From NCBI GenBank assembly GCA_016716185.1, contig JADJWV010000002.1, positions 1,030,501 to 1,094,500 on the forward strand: a stretch of DNA of 64,000 bases. The letters run 5' to 3'. The position numbers and the translations under genes were made by a program. Source of the stretch: Saprospiraceae bacterium (lineage in GTDB: Bacteria > Bacteroidota > Bacteroidia > Chitinophagales > Saprospiraceae). This document shows positions 9,305-20,302 of the stretch, piece after piece (the first letter of the stretch is position 1; the number at the start of each line of letters is the position of its first letter). The notes beneath the pieces are model-generated. The model worked only from the letters and a program-made list of their open reading frames with translations. It searched no databases and was not told the origin of the DNA.

Positions 9305-11353
9305 TTAAAAGCTTACCGAAACCTCTTCGCTGAATTCACTTTGCCACGATTTTTCATTTACAACTTTGATGCGATATCTCACCCGGTCGCTTCGTTTCAG
9401 ATTCCGGTCGGTGAAGGATTCTCTGCCTTCTATAACTTTATAACTTGTAAAAGCTTGGTTATTGAGTGCGCGGTAAATCACGAATTTTTGACTTCTGCTG
9501 TTTGGATATTTCCAGTAAAGGTTTACCATTTTTTGGAGCGTATCGGTTTCCACAATGATTTTGGTGACAGGTTTTACGACTTTGGTTTCATAGGCACGGC
9601 GCTCTATATGGGATGCCATCTCTGATCGCAATCCTGCATCGTCCACGGCTACCAGGACATATTCATAATGCATGCCGGCCACGAGTTGACTGTCGAGAAA
9701 AACAGCAGTAGGTTTAGCCGAAGAACAATTGTAAATTTCCTCAAAACTGTTTTGGTCAGATCTCTTGCGTAGTAAAATATTCATCTTTGTATCGTGCGAC
9801 TGACTGTTATTCCATTTTAGCAGGATGCCTTTCTGGTCTGAATAACTTGAAATTAATACCGGTGCACTGGGTGCAACCTTATCGGGTTTTCTTAAAGTCA
9901 ATACTTTAGAATAATCTGAATAATTAAACCGGTGATCTATCGCAACCACTTTATAATGAATTTCTTCTGTAAGTACATTGAGGGGTAAGCTATCACGCCA
10001 AACGGTATCCTGTACAGGTTGATCCGTTCTGCTTGTGAACGTATGTTTTTTATGATGGCTGGAGTGTACATAGTAACCTTTGATATCGTTTTCAGGTCCA
10101 AGCCTCCACGAAAGCGTTACAATACCATTGGTATCGATGGAGCCTTCGAGACCTGTAGGAGGCGCCGGCGGCAATGAATCGATGATGCTGCCATACTTAG
10201 GCAAAGAAACATTTACATTATTTTCATGGTCAAAAACACCGATCCAGTAATAATTATTAATCATTTCATTACATGTAGAGTCAATATATGTCCTGATGTT
10301 TTTCCCCAACGGAGATTCCGTGAGCTCAACAAATTCTTTTTGTTTTTCATTGGATTTTGATATCCGGAATCCGGATATATCTTCCGCTTTACATTCCCAG
10401 CTTATTTTCATCAGCGCATTTCCAAGGTATTCAAGTTTGATATTGTAGGGGGCCTCCGGAGGTGTTCGGTCTCTTCCCATGGCTGCGATTTCATCGGACC
10501 AAGGCCCTGTCGTAGCAAACGAAGTCAATCCTTCTATTTTATAATATTGTTTCTTGTAATTCTGCGCAACCGAATCCCTGTATATGTATTGATCTTTATC
10601 TTTGTATGCAGTAAATGCGACCGGAACGGCATTCTGCTTGATCCATTTTTGACTACTCTCTGTTCGTTTGTAAATATTGAATGCGCTGTAATACGATTTA
10701 TAAATTTTCTTATTCCAGAATATTTCGATCATTTTTTCTCCTTCAAATATGGTATCCACTTCGACTTGAGGCAATTCATAGGGAATTGCATGAACCTGTA
10801 CAATAGCTGAATGAGCGTTTTCCATCAGCGGTATGATCCTGTACAGATATTTTTTATCGCTTTGAACATTTTTATCTTCAAATCTCAATGCTGCATGCAA
10901 GCCGGCCTGCCGGCTGAATTCAGCTGAAAGCAAACAAGCTGAATAAAGGTTCTGTAATTCGTCACTTTTTTCCTGGATAACTTGCAGGCTGATTTCCTTT
11001 GGAGTGGTCTTTCCGTGAATGGCCTGTCCGGCAATCATCAGGAAAGTGTCTTCCGGGTGCATTTGGACACTTTCTTTCCAGCGTTCTAATTCAGCTGGTT
11101 TGTATTTTTCCTGTAAAGTTTCCCATATCAAAGATTCCGGATTTGCATCATTTACAAGGGCTCTTTCAATTTTTACGCCGTAATAGTTGCATAATTTCCA
11201 GGAACCCGGGGTCGTGGGTACCCATCTTAAGACCACTCCCATATCTTTGAAATATGCTGCCGTCAATACTATTTCATAATTGGTCGAGTCAGCAGTTGTT
11301 AAACCCGGGTTGGCAAATAGTCCTATAAGAAGAGCAATGTAAAAAAATTTCAT
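9305..11353 (-). CDS. Exported multi-fibronectin-III protein
   Basis: 682 residues starting with a signal peptide (MKFFYIALLIGLFANPGLT). The body is five or six fibronectin-III-like beta-sandwiches. The clearest start near APYNIKLEYLGNALMKISW, PTGLEGSIDTNGIVTLSW and APVLISSYSDQKGILLKW, each with the W-(x)n-Y pattern. An N-terminal copy (about 28-60) holds VLRWVPTTPGSWKLCNYYGV. There is no T9SS sorting domain and no catalytic motif. It is the last gene of the minus-strand operon, starting 11 bases after the stop of the giant TANFOR-type gene. That pairing suggests the two products act together at the cell surface. Function unknown. Confidence 0.8.
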   Translation of the reverse strand: MKFFYIALLIGLFANPGLTTADSTNYEIVLTAAYFKDMGVVLRWVPTTPGSWKLCNYYGVKIERALVNDANPESLIWETLQEKYKPAELERWKESVQMHPEDTFLMIAGQAIHGKTTPKEISLQVIQEKSDELQNLYSACLLSAEFSRQAGLHAALRFEDKNVQSDKKYLYRIIPLMENAHSAIVQVHAIPYELPQVEVDTIFEGEKMIEIFWNKKIYKSYYSAFNIYKRTESSQKWIKQNAVPVAFTAYKDKDQYIYRDSVAQNYKKQYYKIEGLTSFATTGPWSDEIAAMGRDRTPPEAPYNIKLEYLGNALMKISWECKAEDISGFRISKSNEKQKEFVELTESPLGKNIRTYIDSTCNEMINNYYWIGVFDHENNVNVSLPKYGSIIDSLPPAPPTGLEGSIDTNGIVTLSWRLGPENDIKGYYVHSSHHKKHTFTSRTDQPVQDTVWRDSLPLNVLTEEIHYKVVAIDHRFNYSDYSKVLTLRKPDKVAPSAPVLISSYSDQKGILLKWNNSQSHDTKMNILLRKRSDQNSFEEIYNCSSAKPTAVFLDSQLVAGMHYEYVLVAVDDAGLRSEMASHIERRAYETKVVKPVTKIIVETDTLQKMVNLYWKYPNSRSQKFVIYRALNNQAFTSYKVIEGRESFTDRNLKRSDRVRYRIKVVNEKSWQSEFSEEVSVSF

Positions 11354-11364
11354 ACTGACTTTAA

Positions 11365-14300
11365 TTATCGTAATAAATTGAAATTTAAAGAGCTTACACT
11401 TCCTTTGCGGTCCACTCCGTTTTGATCGGGAAACAGATACTGAATTCCTATCGTCTGCACTCCTTTCAGGGGTTGCATGAGGCTTATGCGGTCTACTAAC
11501 CGGCTGCGTTGGATGTGCTGATTGAAAAAGTTCTTTTGACTGGAAGTCATCATGTCAAACGTATTGAGTGTTGTAGATCCGCCTCCAAACCTAACGATCG
11601 TTTGGGAATGTGCAAACTCCATCAAAGCCTGTCGCATTTGCTGATAATGATCGGCTCCTTCGACGTGTAATTCGTAACTGATCTGCGTTTGTGAGTTTCT
11701 GATGACCATGCCTGTATTTCCAGGTAAATTCCTGGGGAGGGTGGTAAATAAATTTGTGTTTAATATAGGACTCGATCCGGAAAACTCCGTAAAAGCATCC
11801 TGAATTTCATTGGTGTTTAAAGCATTTAAATAAAACGAAGCACTGTTCAGAAATACATGTTCGCTGTATCCTTCAAATCCTTCTATGACGGTCAATGAAG
11901 GGATGCTTACAGTTGCACCGGGATTGGCTCCTCGAATGCGCTGAAGGACATCACTCCTGTGGAATCCGGCATTTGCGTACGGGGTAATGACATTCCGCAA
12001 GGTGATTTCCCGCAAATATTGATTAGGTGTTACCAGTGGCGTTGTGGTTCTTCCATCCAGGACATCTGGTGGCGCCTGTACAAAGAACTGTGTTCTCGGA
12101 CTGAATTCTTTTTGTGCCGTTGGAATGACTTTAAAATTTACAGCATCCACCCATTCAAAACTTTCTTCCATTTGTTTCTTAACCCGTCCTAAATCATAAC
12201 CGAGAAAATTGGTATTTTCATAAGTCCAACTATTTGATTCTTGTTGCATTTTTTGTTGCATGGTTCTATATCTGGACGTTTTGAAAAAGTAAGCATATAA
12301 TTCTCTCTCGTATTGATTTACTTTTCCTGTAGGTAATACAATCCTTTTGTATTGATTAGAGAGGATGGTGTTACTTCCCACGACTGCAGAGAAGTTGGTG
12401 ATCTGGAGCGACCTGTTGATTCTGGATGGATCAATTGTTGGCCTGTTTAATTCTCTCAGAGCTGCTCCTCCACCTGGAATGTTGAGTTCATCGATGGGCT
12501 GATCCTTTCTGATGATCTGAATGCAATAAAGTTTATCGGGAACCAAATGTGCAACATTGAATATGGCCCCAAAGGCATTTGGCATGATGCGGACCGGGCT
12601 GCTGGTCACCACGCCATCTTCATCTGTAAATCTGGCATAAAAGCTCGTGCGATATCTGCTGACATCTCCTTCTTTGAGGAAGCCATTATCTCCACTTTTA
12701 CATCTTATATATCCTTCATCGCTTAAGGTTTCTCCTTTCAGAAAATTTTTCTGATGGACATATGGATAAGTAAAAGATAAATTATTCTCAGTGATTTTAT
12801 CGGGCTCAGCTCCTGTGGTAAACTGATGGATTCGTTCTTCTTTAAACACACTTCCCCTTAAGAGCAGGTCTCCACCGTTTTCGCGTATGCGGGCTTCAAC
12901 CCGGATACTGTGTCTTGTATTGGGATCCAACCGATTCAAAGGAGAATAGGTATAGATGTGGTTGGTATCTGACCAGACTCCAGTACCGGATAATCTCGTT
13001 GGGTTTCCTGTCTTCTTCAATTCAAAAGAATGCATGTAGGGTTGGAGTCTTCTGATCACCGGAGGATCAGTTGGCGATACGAGTTCTTCAATTTCAAAAG
13101 TCTTGTTCATTTCCATCGAAAACGCGGCAGATACATCTGTATAGACCGAAACGTCAGTTGCACCGTTTTCAGGAACGACATCCTGAATGATTTGAATACC
13201 TGCAAATGGATTTCCTGTGGTAGGAACACAAACCGTGCCTGCTTCCAGGGTAAAGCTGCAATGTCCTTCTGCAAGTCCGTTGCATACATTGTAATAAAAA
13301 CTTCCGCGACCGGAAACCCATTCTGGATTTGGTAAGCCTCCTTTGAGGATCATGGCTGCACTGGCCTCGAATATTTTTGCTTTGATTTCCGTCACAAACA
13401 AATTTATTTTGAGTCCGAAACTGCCTGCAATGCCTGCATAGAATTGCCCTGTTGCATACCATCCGTCGATGCCGGGCTCCCTGCTGGTTCCAGCACATCT
13501 CCGGTCTGCTTCTGGTGTCGCCTGGGTTACGTTAATATCACAGCCCATGACGGTACTCAGATTGAAATAAAAAGGAAAAAATTCAATATCACCTGTGCTC
13601 ATGGCCATCGACAATCCGAAAGCAAATCCGGTACCGGTTGGTATGGGTGGTCTGGTCCTGCCTGAAACCAAACTATTTACATCTCCATCCAGACTTTGAA
13701 AATCATTTCTGTTTCCATTCCTAAAAATGGCCATAAACATTGAATCCGGTTCGGGTAATAAAACAGGAATTCCATGCCCAATCATCAGGTAATTCGTTAC
13801 CCGCAATAATTCTGTTGATCCCAAACTGAGTTTAATCCCACATCGATTGATAGGTGTACCCATATGAAAATACCATTCTTCGTCGGTTGCTCTGAACGCG
13901 GCCCAGACCATCGCATGCTCAGGGGTCCATCCTGTCGGTACAGGAGATACTGAACCCAGTCCTGACAATATAGGTGTGAGTGAATCATAAGGTACCTTTA
14001 ATTTCACAAAAAACTGTCCATCCAATATATCGGGCCCCGCCGGTGGCATGTTGAGTGTAATACGCAAATAACCTGCTACCGGACTTCTATCTTCCCTACC
14101 AATAGTTGAAATGGATATGCCATTTGTCATGACTCTGAAGGATCCTGTCAGTTCGAAAAATGTAAGTCCATGTGAAAAACTGAATTCAGCTAACAGTTGT
14201 ACGTCTAAGTTATATGCCTGTCCATTGTCGTTGGATCCCAGAATCACTTTAAATTTCAAACCGAGATCTTTTTCAATCGTGGGTCTGTAGCGATCTCTTG

Positions 14301-17300
14301 CACGTGGATCGGGTGTGCCGCTGTTTTCCAACATACTTGCAGCGGCAGGCAAGGCTCCTGTCATTTCCATATGGTGATAGAAGCCACCTCCCAATCCATA
14401 TAAAGTTACACCGGAGAAAAGTGTGATGCCTGGTGTCAAAATGGCTGTTCCATCTACATAAAAATAAGAAAACCAATCCGGCGTGTTGAATGTGAGTGCC
14501 CCTGGTGTTTTTCTTGTGCCAAATTCCGCCTCTATGTTGATGCCCACATTTACACCCAGCTTCATTTCTAAAGTAATCCCGCCTTTTACACCCTCATCGG
14601 GGCCTCTTTTGTAAAACTCCAGGTATCCGTCGAGTTTTACATCAGATGCTTCCACAGCCAACCGTATCCTGTCGAGGTTAACACCCGTTAGTTCGAAACG
14701 TTGGGGACTGCCTGTCAGATCCATGTTGATCAGTAAAGATATTTTTGCAGCAGCAGAAAAACCACCATTGCTGCCAGCCAAAGTGATGCGGGGTTCAATG
14801 GTGATGCGGTCATTTGCAAATTCCAAATTATCAAGTCCGATAGGAAATCCAGACATGGTCGATTCGCTTTGTTCCGGCGGAAGAAACCAATCGGGAGCAT
14901 TGAATTCATAATGCGATGATCCACCTCCTGAAGAACCAGTCAAACCATCGCCAAGCCCTCCCATACCTGTAAGTGAAAAGGAAAAACTGCTCGTATCAAA
15001 ACCCGTTTCAGAATTTATGCGTAAATTCTGAATGACAATCCCCGGTAACGAAACATTGGAAGGCATGGATTGACCTGAGGGAAGATTGCCTGAAGAAATA
15101 CTGAGCGTGGCACATAGGTTGGCTTCTATATAATTTTCAGTACCCAACGATGCCTTGATATAACTATCGCTTCTGATCACTGCTTCAGCCATCGAAATGG
15201 GGATCCTTATGTTGGAAGCAGGCCTTACGGATATCACAAAATTGAAAGAATCGTTGCGGTGCTGTAATTCCGCCTGATACAACATGTACTGTGTGGCTTC
15301 GGCGATAGGCAATCCAAGTTTACCGTTAAATCCCGCTCTCCTGAAATTATTCTGCATAATGTCAAAATAAATGGTGTCGAGTGAAGCCGCCCAGCCGTTG
15401 AAATTTCCATCACCATCCCAGCGAAGGATATTTTCCGCTCGCGCACTGAAAGTAATTCCCGTATGATCAATAAACATGTTGCGCAGTGCAAAGGTCAGCC
15501 GGCCGCGATCAGGGCCCTGTAATCTTTCGGGAGTTTTCACACTCAATTCTTCCATGAAAAATCCTTTCCAGGTATTGAACAATTCTGCATTGGTTAAAGC
15601 CGGATGGGTATAGCCGGCTGGTAAGGACGCACGAAACCTTTCCGGATTTTCGAGATCGGATAAATCGATCCAAACATTGTGGCCGGGTTGAAATCCCCAA
15701 CCTTCAGCACCCGGAATCTGGAACGGATCCATGTCCATGCGAAGCATTATATTGCCGCCTCTCGTAAATCTTCCGGCAAACCTGGCCTCTACCTGACCTG
15801 TGGGCAAAATATGTCCATTCAGGTCTTCGGGAAGGAGCCATTCTCTGGTAAAACGTGCCGCTCCAACCAGGTTCAAGGCCCTGAATCCATTACAGTCCCA
15901 TTCTACGGAAGTGACATTTCTTGGATCTGTGCTTCCATGAGCACCCTTTATGCGAAATTCATTTTCATTGCCTAAGGGGAATACTTGATCCTGTGGTAAA
16001 TACAGTCTTACGTCATTCCCAAATCCATCGGGAGTCATGCAAACTTGAGCACCCAATGAAATAAATCCATTGACAACTTCAAGATTTGGAATTCTGATAT
16101 TGACGACCAGGTCCATGGATGCGGAATCTTTTTTGAATTTCATATCCATGATCCCAATAATGATTTTTGTTCCGGATATGTCCTTATCTATGCCTATCGG
16201 AAGGCTTGTTTGTGCACCACTTCGGAGCAGACTCAATAATTTTCCTCCGGCTTCCAAACTTGCTTCCATGGCATCGGCTGAGGTTTCATCCATTTGCAAT
16301 AATCTTCCGAGTCCCGATACTTGTTCACTCAAAGGCACAACCCTTTCTTTGACAGGTTCTACACTTCCACCGATCATTTGCCTGTCGGCATTAATTTGGA
16401 CACCACTCATCCTGACGCGAATTTTCACGTTGTTCAGGTAAGGTATGGTGACATAAGCTATCCCATTTCCGGAACCACTTACGGACTCCACCTCGGCACG
16501 AAATCCAGCTACCGTGAAATGACCACCGGCAGCAAGGCTTCCGGAAGGTGTGTGGTTGGTAATGGTTGGGAAAACGCAGGGAGAAGAACAATTGGCAGAA
16601 GAAGTATCTTCTCTGCTCACCGTTTCGCCTGAAGGCTGAATGATAAATTTTCGAATCGGACTGCTGTGGTAAAATGAGCCGGCACTTATGTCAAATTGTG
16701 TTCTGTTTAAAGTTGGATTCAGGGTATCGGAAACGGTTTGAGCAGGATCCAACAACCAGATCACACGCCAATAAAATGTATCCGCTTCTGCAATGGTTTT
16801 TGTGCGTTCATTCACTACATAAATCCCGGTCATCAAGTCTTCAACGGAAGTAAATTGCGTGGCTCCAATCCTCGATGAAAATCCTCCAACTAAGTGTTCA
16901 GCTTCGAAATTTTCTGATTTGGAAATTTGCAACAACCATCTTTCGTCTACCGGTCCATAATAACTGGCATCTTCCACGTTTCGGCCATGCATCCTCACCA
17001 GATAAAAAACATCCGGAAAGGTATTGAGTGGCAAAGCGCCATTGTCCCATTGAAATTGGATGTTGCCCGGACTCAATACGGCATTGTTTTCAGGATGCAT
17101 GAGTCCCGGAATAGGCATTCCGGAAATAAAATTCTGACTGAGGTTGTAGTTCATGATGCTGCCATTTTCCATGTGCATGCTGGCCTGGGCTGTAGCCCGG
17201 TAGGCTTTACTTCGTTGGAATGAAGGTGTATTCCAGGTGTCATTGAGCATGAACATTCTCGCCCGGTCTTCATTTGCAGTAGTCACTCCTCTGTCGATCA

Positions 17301-18480
17301 AATATTGCAAAGGTCCGCCGCGAGGCCATCTCAGGTCATCCGACCTGCCGTAAATATTTCGTCCGGTCGATTGATCAATTAAATTGAGTTCGTATTCCAG
17401 GCGACGGTATTCGGGACAATAGGGATCAAAACGAATGACCATCGGCATGACGGAGTATGGAATGGTATCTCCGTCGGTTGGAAAATAATATTCGCAACCC
17501 GGAGTGGAGCAATTATTGATGGGAAATTCTTGTTCAATGCAGATGACCATCGGTTCGTTTTCGTATTCTTCTTCCTCTTCCTCTTCGATTTCTCTGTTTA
17601 TATAAAAAAACCTGACGATGTTGCTATTTCCGCGGTCGAGAAACATCAAGCGGCCATCCGGATCAAAGGCCGTTACGTAGCAAACGTATTCATGCCCTTC
17701 AACCAAAAGAGCATCAACATTTGGATAGAATGTAAAAAGTGAATTTTGTGTTTCCGTCTGAAATGTTCCGGAAATATTTAAATCGTAAATTTCATCGATG
17801 AAAAAAGAAAGATCATTGGTGGTGGCATCGATGACATTCAGGCGGTAAGTAATCCTGTTTCGGTCTGCTGGAGGAACGCCACTGATGTCGTGTTGCCAGA
17901 TGATATTAAAAAGGGAAGGAACGGTTTCTTCATTTGCTGGAGAAACGATCTGCGGCCTTTCTATATAGTGAACATCAAAATCGGTGCATCCGCTGGAGGG
18001 GTCAGAAACTAAAATATCGTTCAGATCATAAGCCGAAAAACAAATGGTATAATTTCCATCCGGGATGGCATGATGTACGTTTATAGCTTGCAATTGTTCA
18101 GCACTTAGATTGTGCGTGTTTTCAAATCCACCTGTTGTAGAACCCAGGCGTACCAGTTCGTTTCCAGTAAAAAACAAGGTTTGCGACCCCACAATTTCTA
18201 TGGGTTCTCCAAGATACCGGATCTCTGCCCGGATTCCGGAGGGCCCGGTAATGGTGGCTCTAAATCGAAATGCATAGGTATTCGAAGTGGTATTGCTTAT
18301 GCTTATAAAAACATTAGATAAATCATCCACATAATAATCCAGATCGGTAGGGTAGGGTGGAGAAAATACCGTGTTGACATGAAGTTGCGAAAAGACAGCA
18401 GAATCTGGCAGAATTGAAATGACAAACAAACATACGTGTGTTAATCTTTTTAAGATGAAACTAACAGTTGTATGTAACAT
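11365..18480 (-). CDS. Giant TANFOR-type exported protein
   Basis: About 2371 residues if begun at the ATG at 18480, which gives a signal peptide (MLHTTVSFILKRLTHVCLF ... AVFSQ). In-frame ATGs at 18534 and 18576 and a start at 18663 would add 18 to 61 residues; those at 18576 and 18663 overlap the upstream gene. The mature N terminus (VNTVFSPPYPTDLDYYVDD ... GNYTICFSAYD) resembles the TANFOR domain of very large Bacteroidota surface proteins. It is followed by an FN3-like segment and a run of seven glutamates (in REIEEEEEEEYENEP). Near residue 1750 an SbsA/Big_5-like Ig domain is seen (VVPENGATDVSVYTDVSAAF). Long stretches between are beta-rich and unassigned. There is no T9SS sorting domain. 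It lies within the six-gene operon between the barrel and the FN3 protein. Function unknown. Confidence 0.8.
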   Translation of the reverse strand: MLHTTVSFILKRLTHVCLFVISILPDSAVFSQLHVNTVFSPPYPTDLDYYVDDLSNVFISISNTTSNTYAFRFRATITGPSGIRAEIRYLGEPIEIVGSQTLFFTGNELVRLGSTTGGFENTHNLSAEQLQAINVHHAIPDGNYTICFSAYDLNDILVSDPSSGCTDFDVHYIERPQIVSPANEETVPSLFNIIWQHDISGVPPADRNRITYRLNVIDATTNDLSFFIDEIYDLNISGTFQTETQNSLFTFYPNVDALLVEGHEYVCYVTAFDPDGRLMFLDRGNSNIVRFFYINREIEEEEEEEYENEPMVICIEQEFPINNCSTPGCEYYFPTDGDTIPYSVMPMVIRFDPYCPEYRRLEYELNLIDQSTGRNIYGRSDDLRWPRGGPLQYLIDRGVTTANEDRARMFMLNDTWNTPSFQRSKAYRATAQASMHMENGSIMNYNLSQNFISGMPIPGLMHPENNAVLSPGNIQFQWDNGALPLNTFPDVFYLVRMHGRNVEDASYYGPVDERWLLQISKSENFEAEHLVGGFSSRIGATQFTSVEDLMTGIYVVNERTKTIAEADTFYWRVIWLLDPAQTVSDTLNPTLNRTQFDISAGSFYHSSPIRKFIIQPSGETVSREDTSSANCSSPCVFPTITNHTPSGSLAAGGHFTVAGFRAEVESVSGSGNGIAYVTIPYLNNVKIRVRMSGVQINADRQMIGGSVEPVKERVVPLSEQVSGLGRLLQMDETSADAMEASLEAGGKLLSLLRSGAQTSLPIGIDKDISGTKIIIGIMDMKFKKDSASMDLVVNIRIPNLEVVNGFISLGAQVCMTPDGFGNDVRLYLPQDQVFPLGNENEFRIKGAHGSTDPRNVTSVEWDCNGFRALNLVGAARFTREWLLPEDLNGHILPTGQVEARFAGRFTRGGNIMLRMDMDPFQIPGAEGWGFQPGHNVWIDLSDLENPERFRASLPAGYTHPALTNAELFNTWKGFFMEELSVKTPERLQGPDRGRLTFALRNMFIDHTGITFSARAENILRWDGDGNFNGWAASLDTIYFDIMQNNFRRAGFNGKLGLPIAEATQYMLYQAELQHRNDSFNFVISVRPASNIRIPISMAEAVIRSDSYIKASLGTENYIEANLCATLSISSGNLPSGQSMPSNVSLPGIVIQNLRINSETGFDTSSFSFSLTGMGGLGDGLTGSSGGGSSHYEFNAPDWFLPPEQSESTMSGFPIGLDNLEFANDRITIEPRITLAGSNGGFSAAAKISLLINMDLTGSPQRFELTGVNLDRIRLAVEASDVKLDGYLEFYKRGPDEGVKGGITLEMKLGVNVGINIEAEFGTRKTPGALTFNTPDWFSYFYVDGTAILTPGITLFSGVTLYGLGGGFYHHMEMTGALPAAASMLENSGTPDPRARDRYRPTIEKDLGLKFKVILGSNDNGQAYNLDVQLLAEFSFSHGLTFFELTGSFRVMTNGISISTIGREDRSPVAGYLRITLNMPPAGPDILDGQFFVKLKVPYDSLTPILSGLGSVSPVPTGWTPEHAMVWAAFRATDEEWYFHMGTPINRCGIKLSLGSTELLRVTNYLMIGHGIPVLLPEPDSMFMAIFRNGNRNDFQSLDGDVNSLVSGRTRPPIPTGTGFAFGLSMAMSTGDIEFFPFYFNLSTVMGCDINVTQATPEADRRCAGTSREPGIDGWYATGQFYAGIAGSFGLKINLFVTEIKAKIFEASAAMILKGGLPNPEWVSGRGSFYYNVCNGLAEGHCSFTLEAGTVCVPTTGNPFAGIQIIQDVVPENGATDVSVYTDVSAAFSMEMNKTFEIEELVSPTDPPVIRRLQPYMHSFELKKTGNPTRLSGTGVWSDTNHIYTYSPLNRLDPNTRHSIRVEARIRENGGDLLLRGSVFKEERIHQFTTGAEPDKITENNLSFTYPYVHQKNFLKGETLSDEGYIRCKSGDNGFLKEGDVSRYRTSFYARFTDEDGVVTSSPVRIMPNAFGAIFNVAHLVPDKLYCIQIIRKDQPIDELNIPGGGAALRELNRPTIDPSRINRSLQITNFSAVVGSNTILSNQYKRIVLPTGKVNQYERELYAYFFKTSRYRTMQQKMQQESNSWTYENTNFLGYDLGRVKKQMEESFEWVDAVNFKVIPTAQKEFSPRTQFFVQAPPDVLDGRTTTPLVTPNQYLREITLRNVITPYANAGFHRSDVLQRIRGANPGATVSIPSLTVIEGFEGYSEHVFLNSASFYLNALNTNEIQDAFTEFSGSSPILNTNLFTTLPRNLPGNTGMVIRNSQTQISYELHVEGADHYQQMRQALMEFAHSQTIVRFGGGSTTLNTFDMMTSSQKNFFNQHIQRSRLVDRISLMQPLKGVQTIGIQYLFPDQNGVDRKGSVSSLNFNLLR

Positions 18481-18556
18481 GCCTACATGCAGTTTTGTCC
18501 GGACTACCGTATTCAATGCGTATTGTAAAGACATGGCAGAACTTGCCAATTTTTCT

Positions 18557-20296
18557 TTAATTTTTGATGTTTCCATCTTTAGTATTTTGAAAAAAGGAAT
18601 AAGTGAAATGAATGGAGAATCTCCATTCTTTGTAATTGCCGGAAATTCCGGAAGATCGGTCAAGTAAGCCCAATTGGATCCCCAATTGCACGGGTTTGCT
18701 TATTTGATATTGGGATTGAAGGCCTGCATTGATGGAGTGTCCTTTGGCATCATTGTCGTTTTGAATGATAAAATAAGCTCCATGGGTTTGAATGCTGATT
18801 TGTGGTTTGTCGAAGTTTTTACGAAAGGATAAATTGCCTCCTAATCTTTTTTGCTTTTTACCTGAAAATTCCTGATGGCTATTTAACAAAGAAATTCCTG
18901 TTGATATTTTCTTTAATTTGAAGTTGATGTTGTAATTCAAGGAGTACGTCAGACTTTTTCCATCCCGCGATGGATTTTCAATCGGGCTGGCATCTTTAAT
19001 GGAGTTGTTTTGAAAACTGAATGTCCACTGTTGACTGATGCGATCGGAATTCAATTTATAAAATGGATTGGCAGCCAGAACAGAAGTGGTTTGGATGAGT
19101 CTGAATGAATCCTGAATAAGTGCAAATCCGGGAGTCTGGTCCATCGAGAAATTGGAATAACTTCCCTGCAATCCGGCTGTTTTGCCAAACAGCAACATGG
19201 CATTTACGCTGTAGATATTTCTTTTCGAAGTATTTCGGTGAATGTTATTCAGGTTGTTTTTTTGAAGCCCGTAGTTCCCTGAAATATTGATTTTGTTTTT
19301 GTTCAGACGTATGCCTGCCTGAAGGGTATAACTCTCCAGGTCATCCAGAATGTAATGCATACCAAGGCTCTTGTAATTCGGGTCGATATGTTTGTGGTGG
19401 ATACCGAAATTGAAGGCACTGTGGTTGTATTGGAGATTTGCTTCATAAGCAAGATGGGCTCTCGTGGTGTTGTTGGTTGTAATAAACGGATCTACGAAAT
19501 CCTGGATATCTCTGCTTCTCTGATCCTGCACACTGTCTTCTCTAGCCAGTTGGTTGTTGGTTAGGGCAGACAAATCAGCATGCACTTCCAGACTTATTTT
19601 TTTAAGCAGTTGCAGACTTCCTTTTACTCCCAGAACAAGATTTTCCGATGGGGGGAAAATGGTTTTGTAAATAGTAGAGTCAGAAGGAAGATTAAATTCA
19701 TCTTTTACCTTCAGATAATGAATATCAAAGTATGTTCTGTCTTTGCCAACGCCAATTTTAAATCCGTGCGCATTTCTGCTGAATTGCTGGATGAGGTGTG
19801 AATAATAAGCAAGTGAATCCAGATTGTAATTCGGCGTTTGAATTTCACCGGCAAAACTTGCAAATCTGAACAAGCCGGGATTGAGTTCTATACCTGCTCC
19901 CAAAAAAGTAATCCCATTCAGAGAATAATTGCTAAAGTGCATGAGTCGATGACCCAAATGAAGTTTTATCCATTTATAAGAAGGGCTGATACCAAAGCGC
20001 ACAAATGGATTGGTGAACCCCGAGCTAAATTGTCCTGTTCTGTAAGTGAAATGGACGGGCACCTGTATTTGAAAAAGCGATAGGCTTCCTCTGAGTGTAG
20101 CGACCAGACCGGAACTATTTAAATCTCCAAGTGTATCTCGAGATTGTATATTTCCGTTGTAGGTAATCGAAAAACTTGCGCTTTTTTGAAACAGGTTCCC
20201 TTTGCGAAAACTGGTGATTTCCTGAGAGATTCCCGATTGGAATTGCACCAAAATGCAAAGGTGGATTCCAATTATTATAATACGTTGCGGAATCAT
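18557..20296 (-). CDS. Outer-membrane beta-barrel protein
   Basis: 579 residues with a signal peptide (MIPQRIIIIGIHLCILVQF ... GISQ). The rest is made of alternating amphipathic strands ending in aromatic residues, and the C terminus (EWRFSIHFTYSFFQNTKDG) is close to the terminal strand typical of outer-membrane barrels. It has no plug or TonB box. No specific family was recognised; it does not resemble SusD, PorP/SprF or TonB receptors in motif. It starts 6 bases after the protease gene and is followed by the giant protein gene, so it may anchor or export a partner encoded in the same operon. That role is inferred from position only. Confidence 0.75.
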   Translation of the reverse strand: MIPQRIIIIGIHLCILVQFQSGISQEITSFRKGNLFQKSASFSITYNGNIQSRDTLGDLNSSGLVATLRGSLSLFQIQVPVHFTYRTGQFSSGFTNPFVRFGISPSYKWIKLHLGHRLMHFSNYSLNGITFLGAGIELNPGLFRFASFAGEIQTPNYNLDSLAYYSHLIQQFSRNAHGFKIGVGKDRTYFDIHYLKVKDEFNLPSDSTIYKTIFPPSENLVLGVKGSLQLLKKISLEVHADLSALTNNQLAREDSVQDQRSRDIQDFVDPFITTNNTTRAHLAYEANLQYNHSAFNFGIHHKHIDPNYKSLGMHYILDDLESYTLQAGIRLNKNKINISGNYGLQKNNLNNIHRNTSKRNIYSVNAMLLFGKTAGLQGSYSNFSMDQTPGFALIQDSFRLIQTTSVLAANPFYKLNSDRISQQWTFSFQNNSIKDASPIENPSRDGKSLTYSLNYNINFKLKKISTGISLLNSHQEFSGKKQKRLGGNLSFRKNFDKPQISIQTHGAYFIIQNDNDAKGHSINAGLQSQYQISKPVQLGIQLGLLDRSSGISGNYKEWRFSIHFTYSFFQNTKDGNIKN

Positions 20297-20302
20297 ATTT
20301 CG

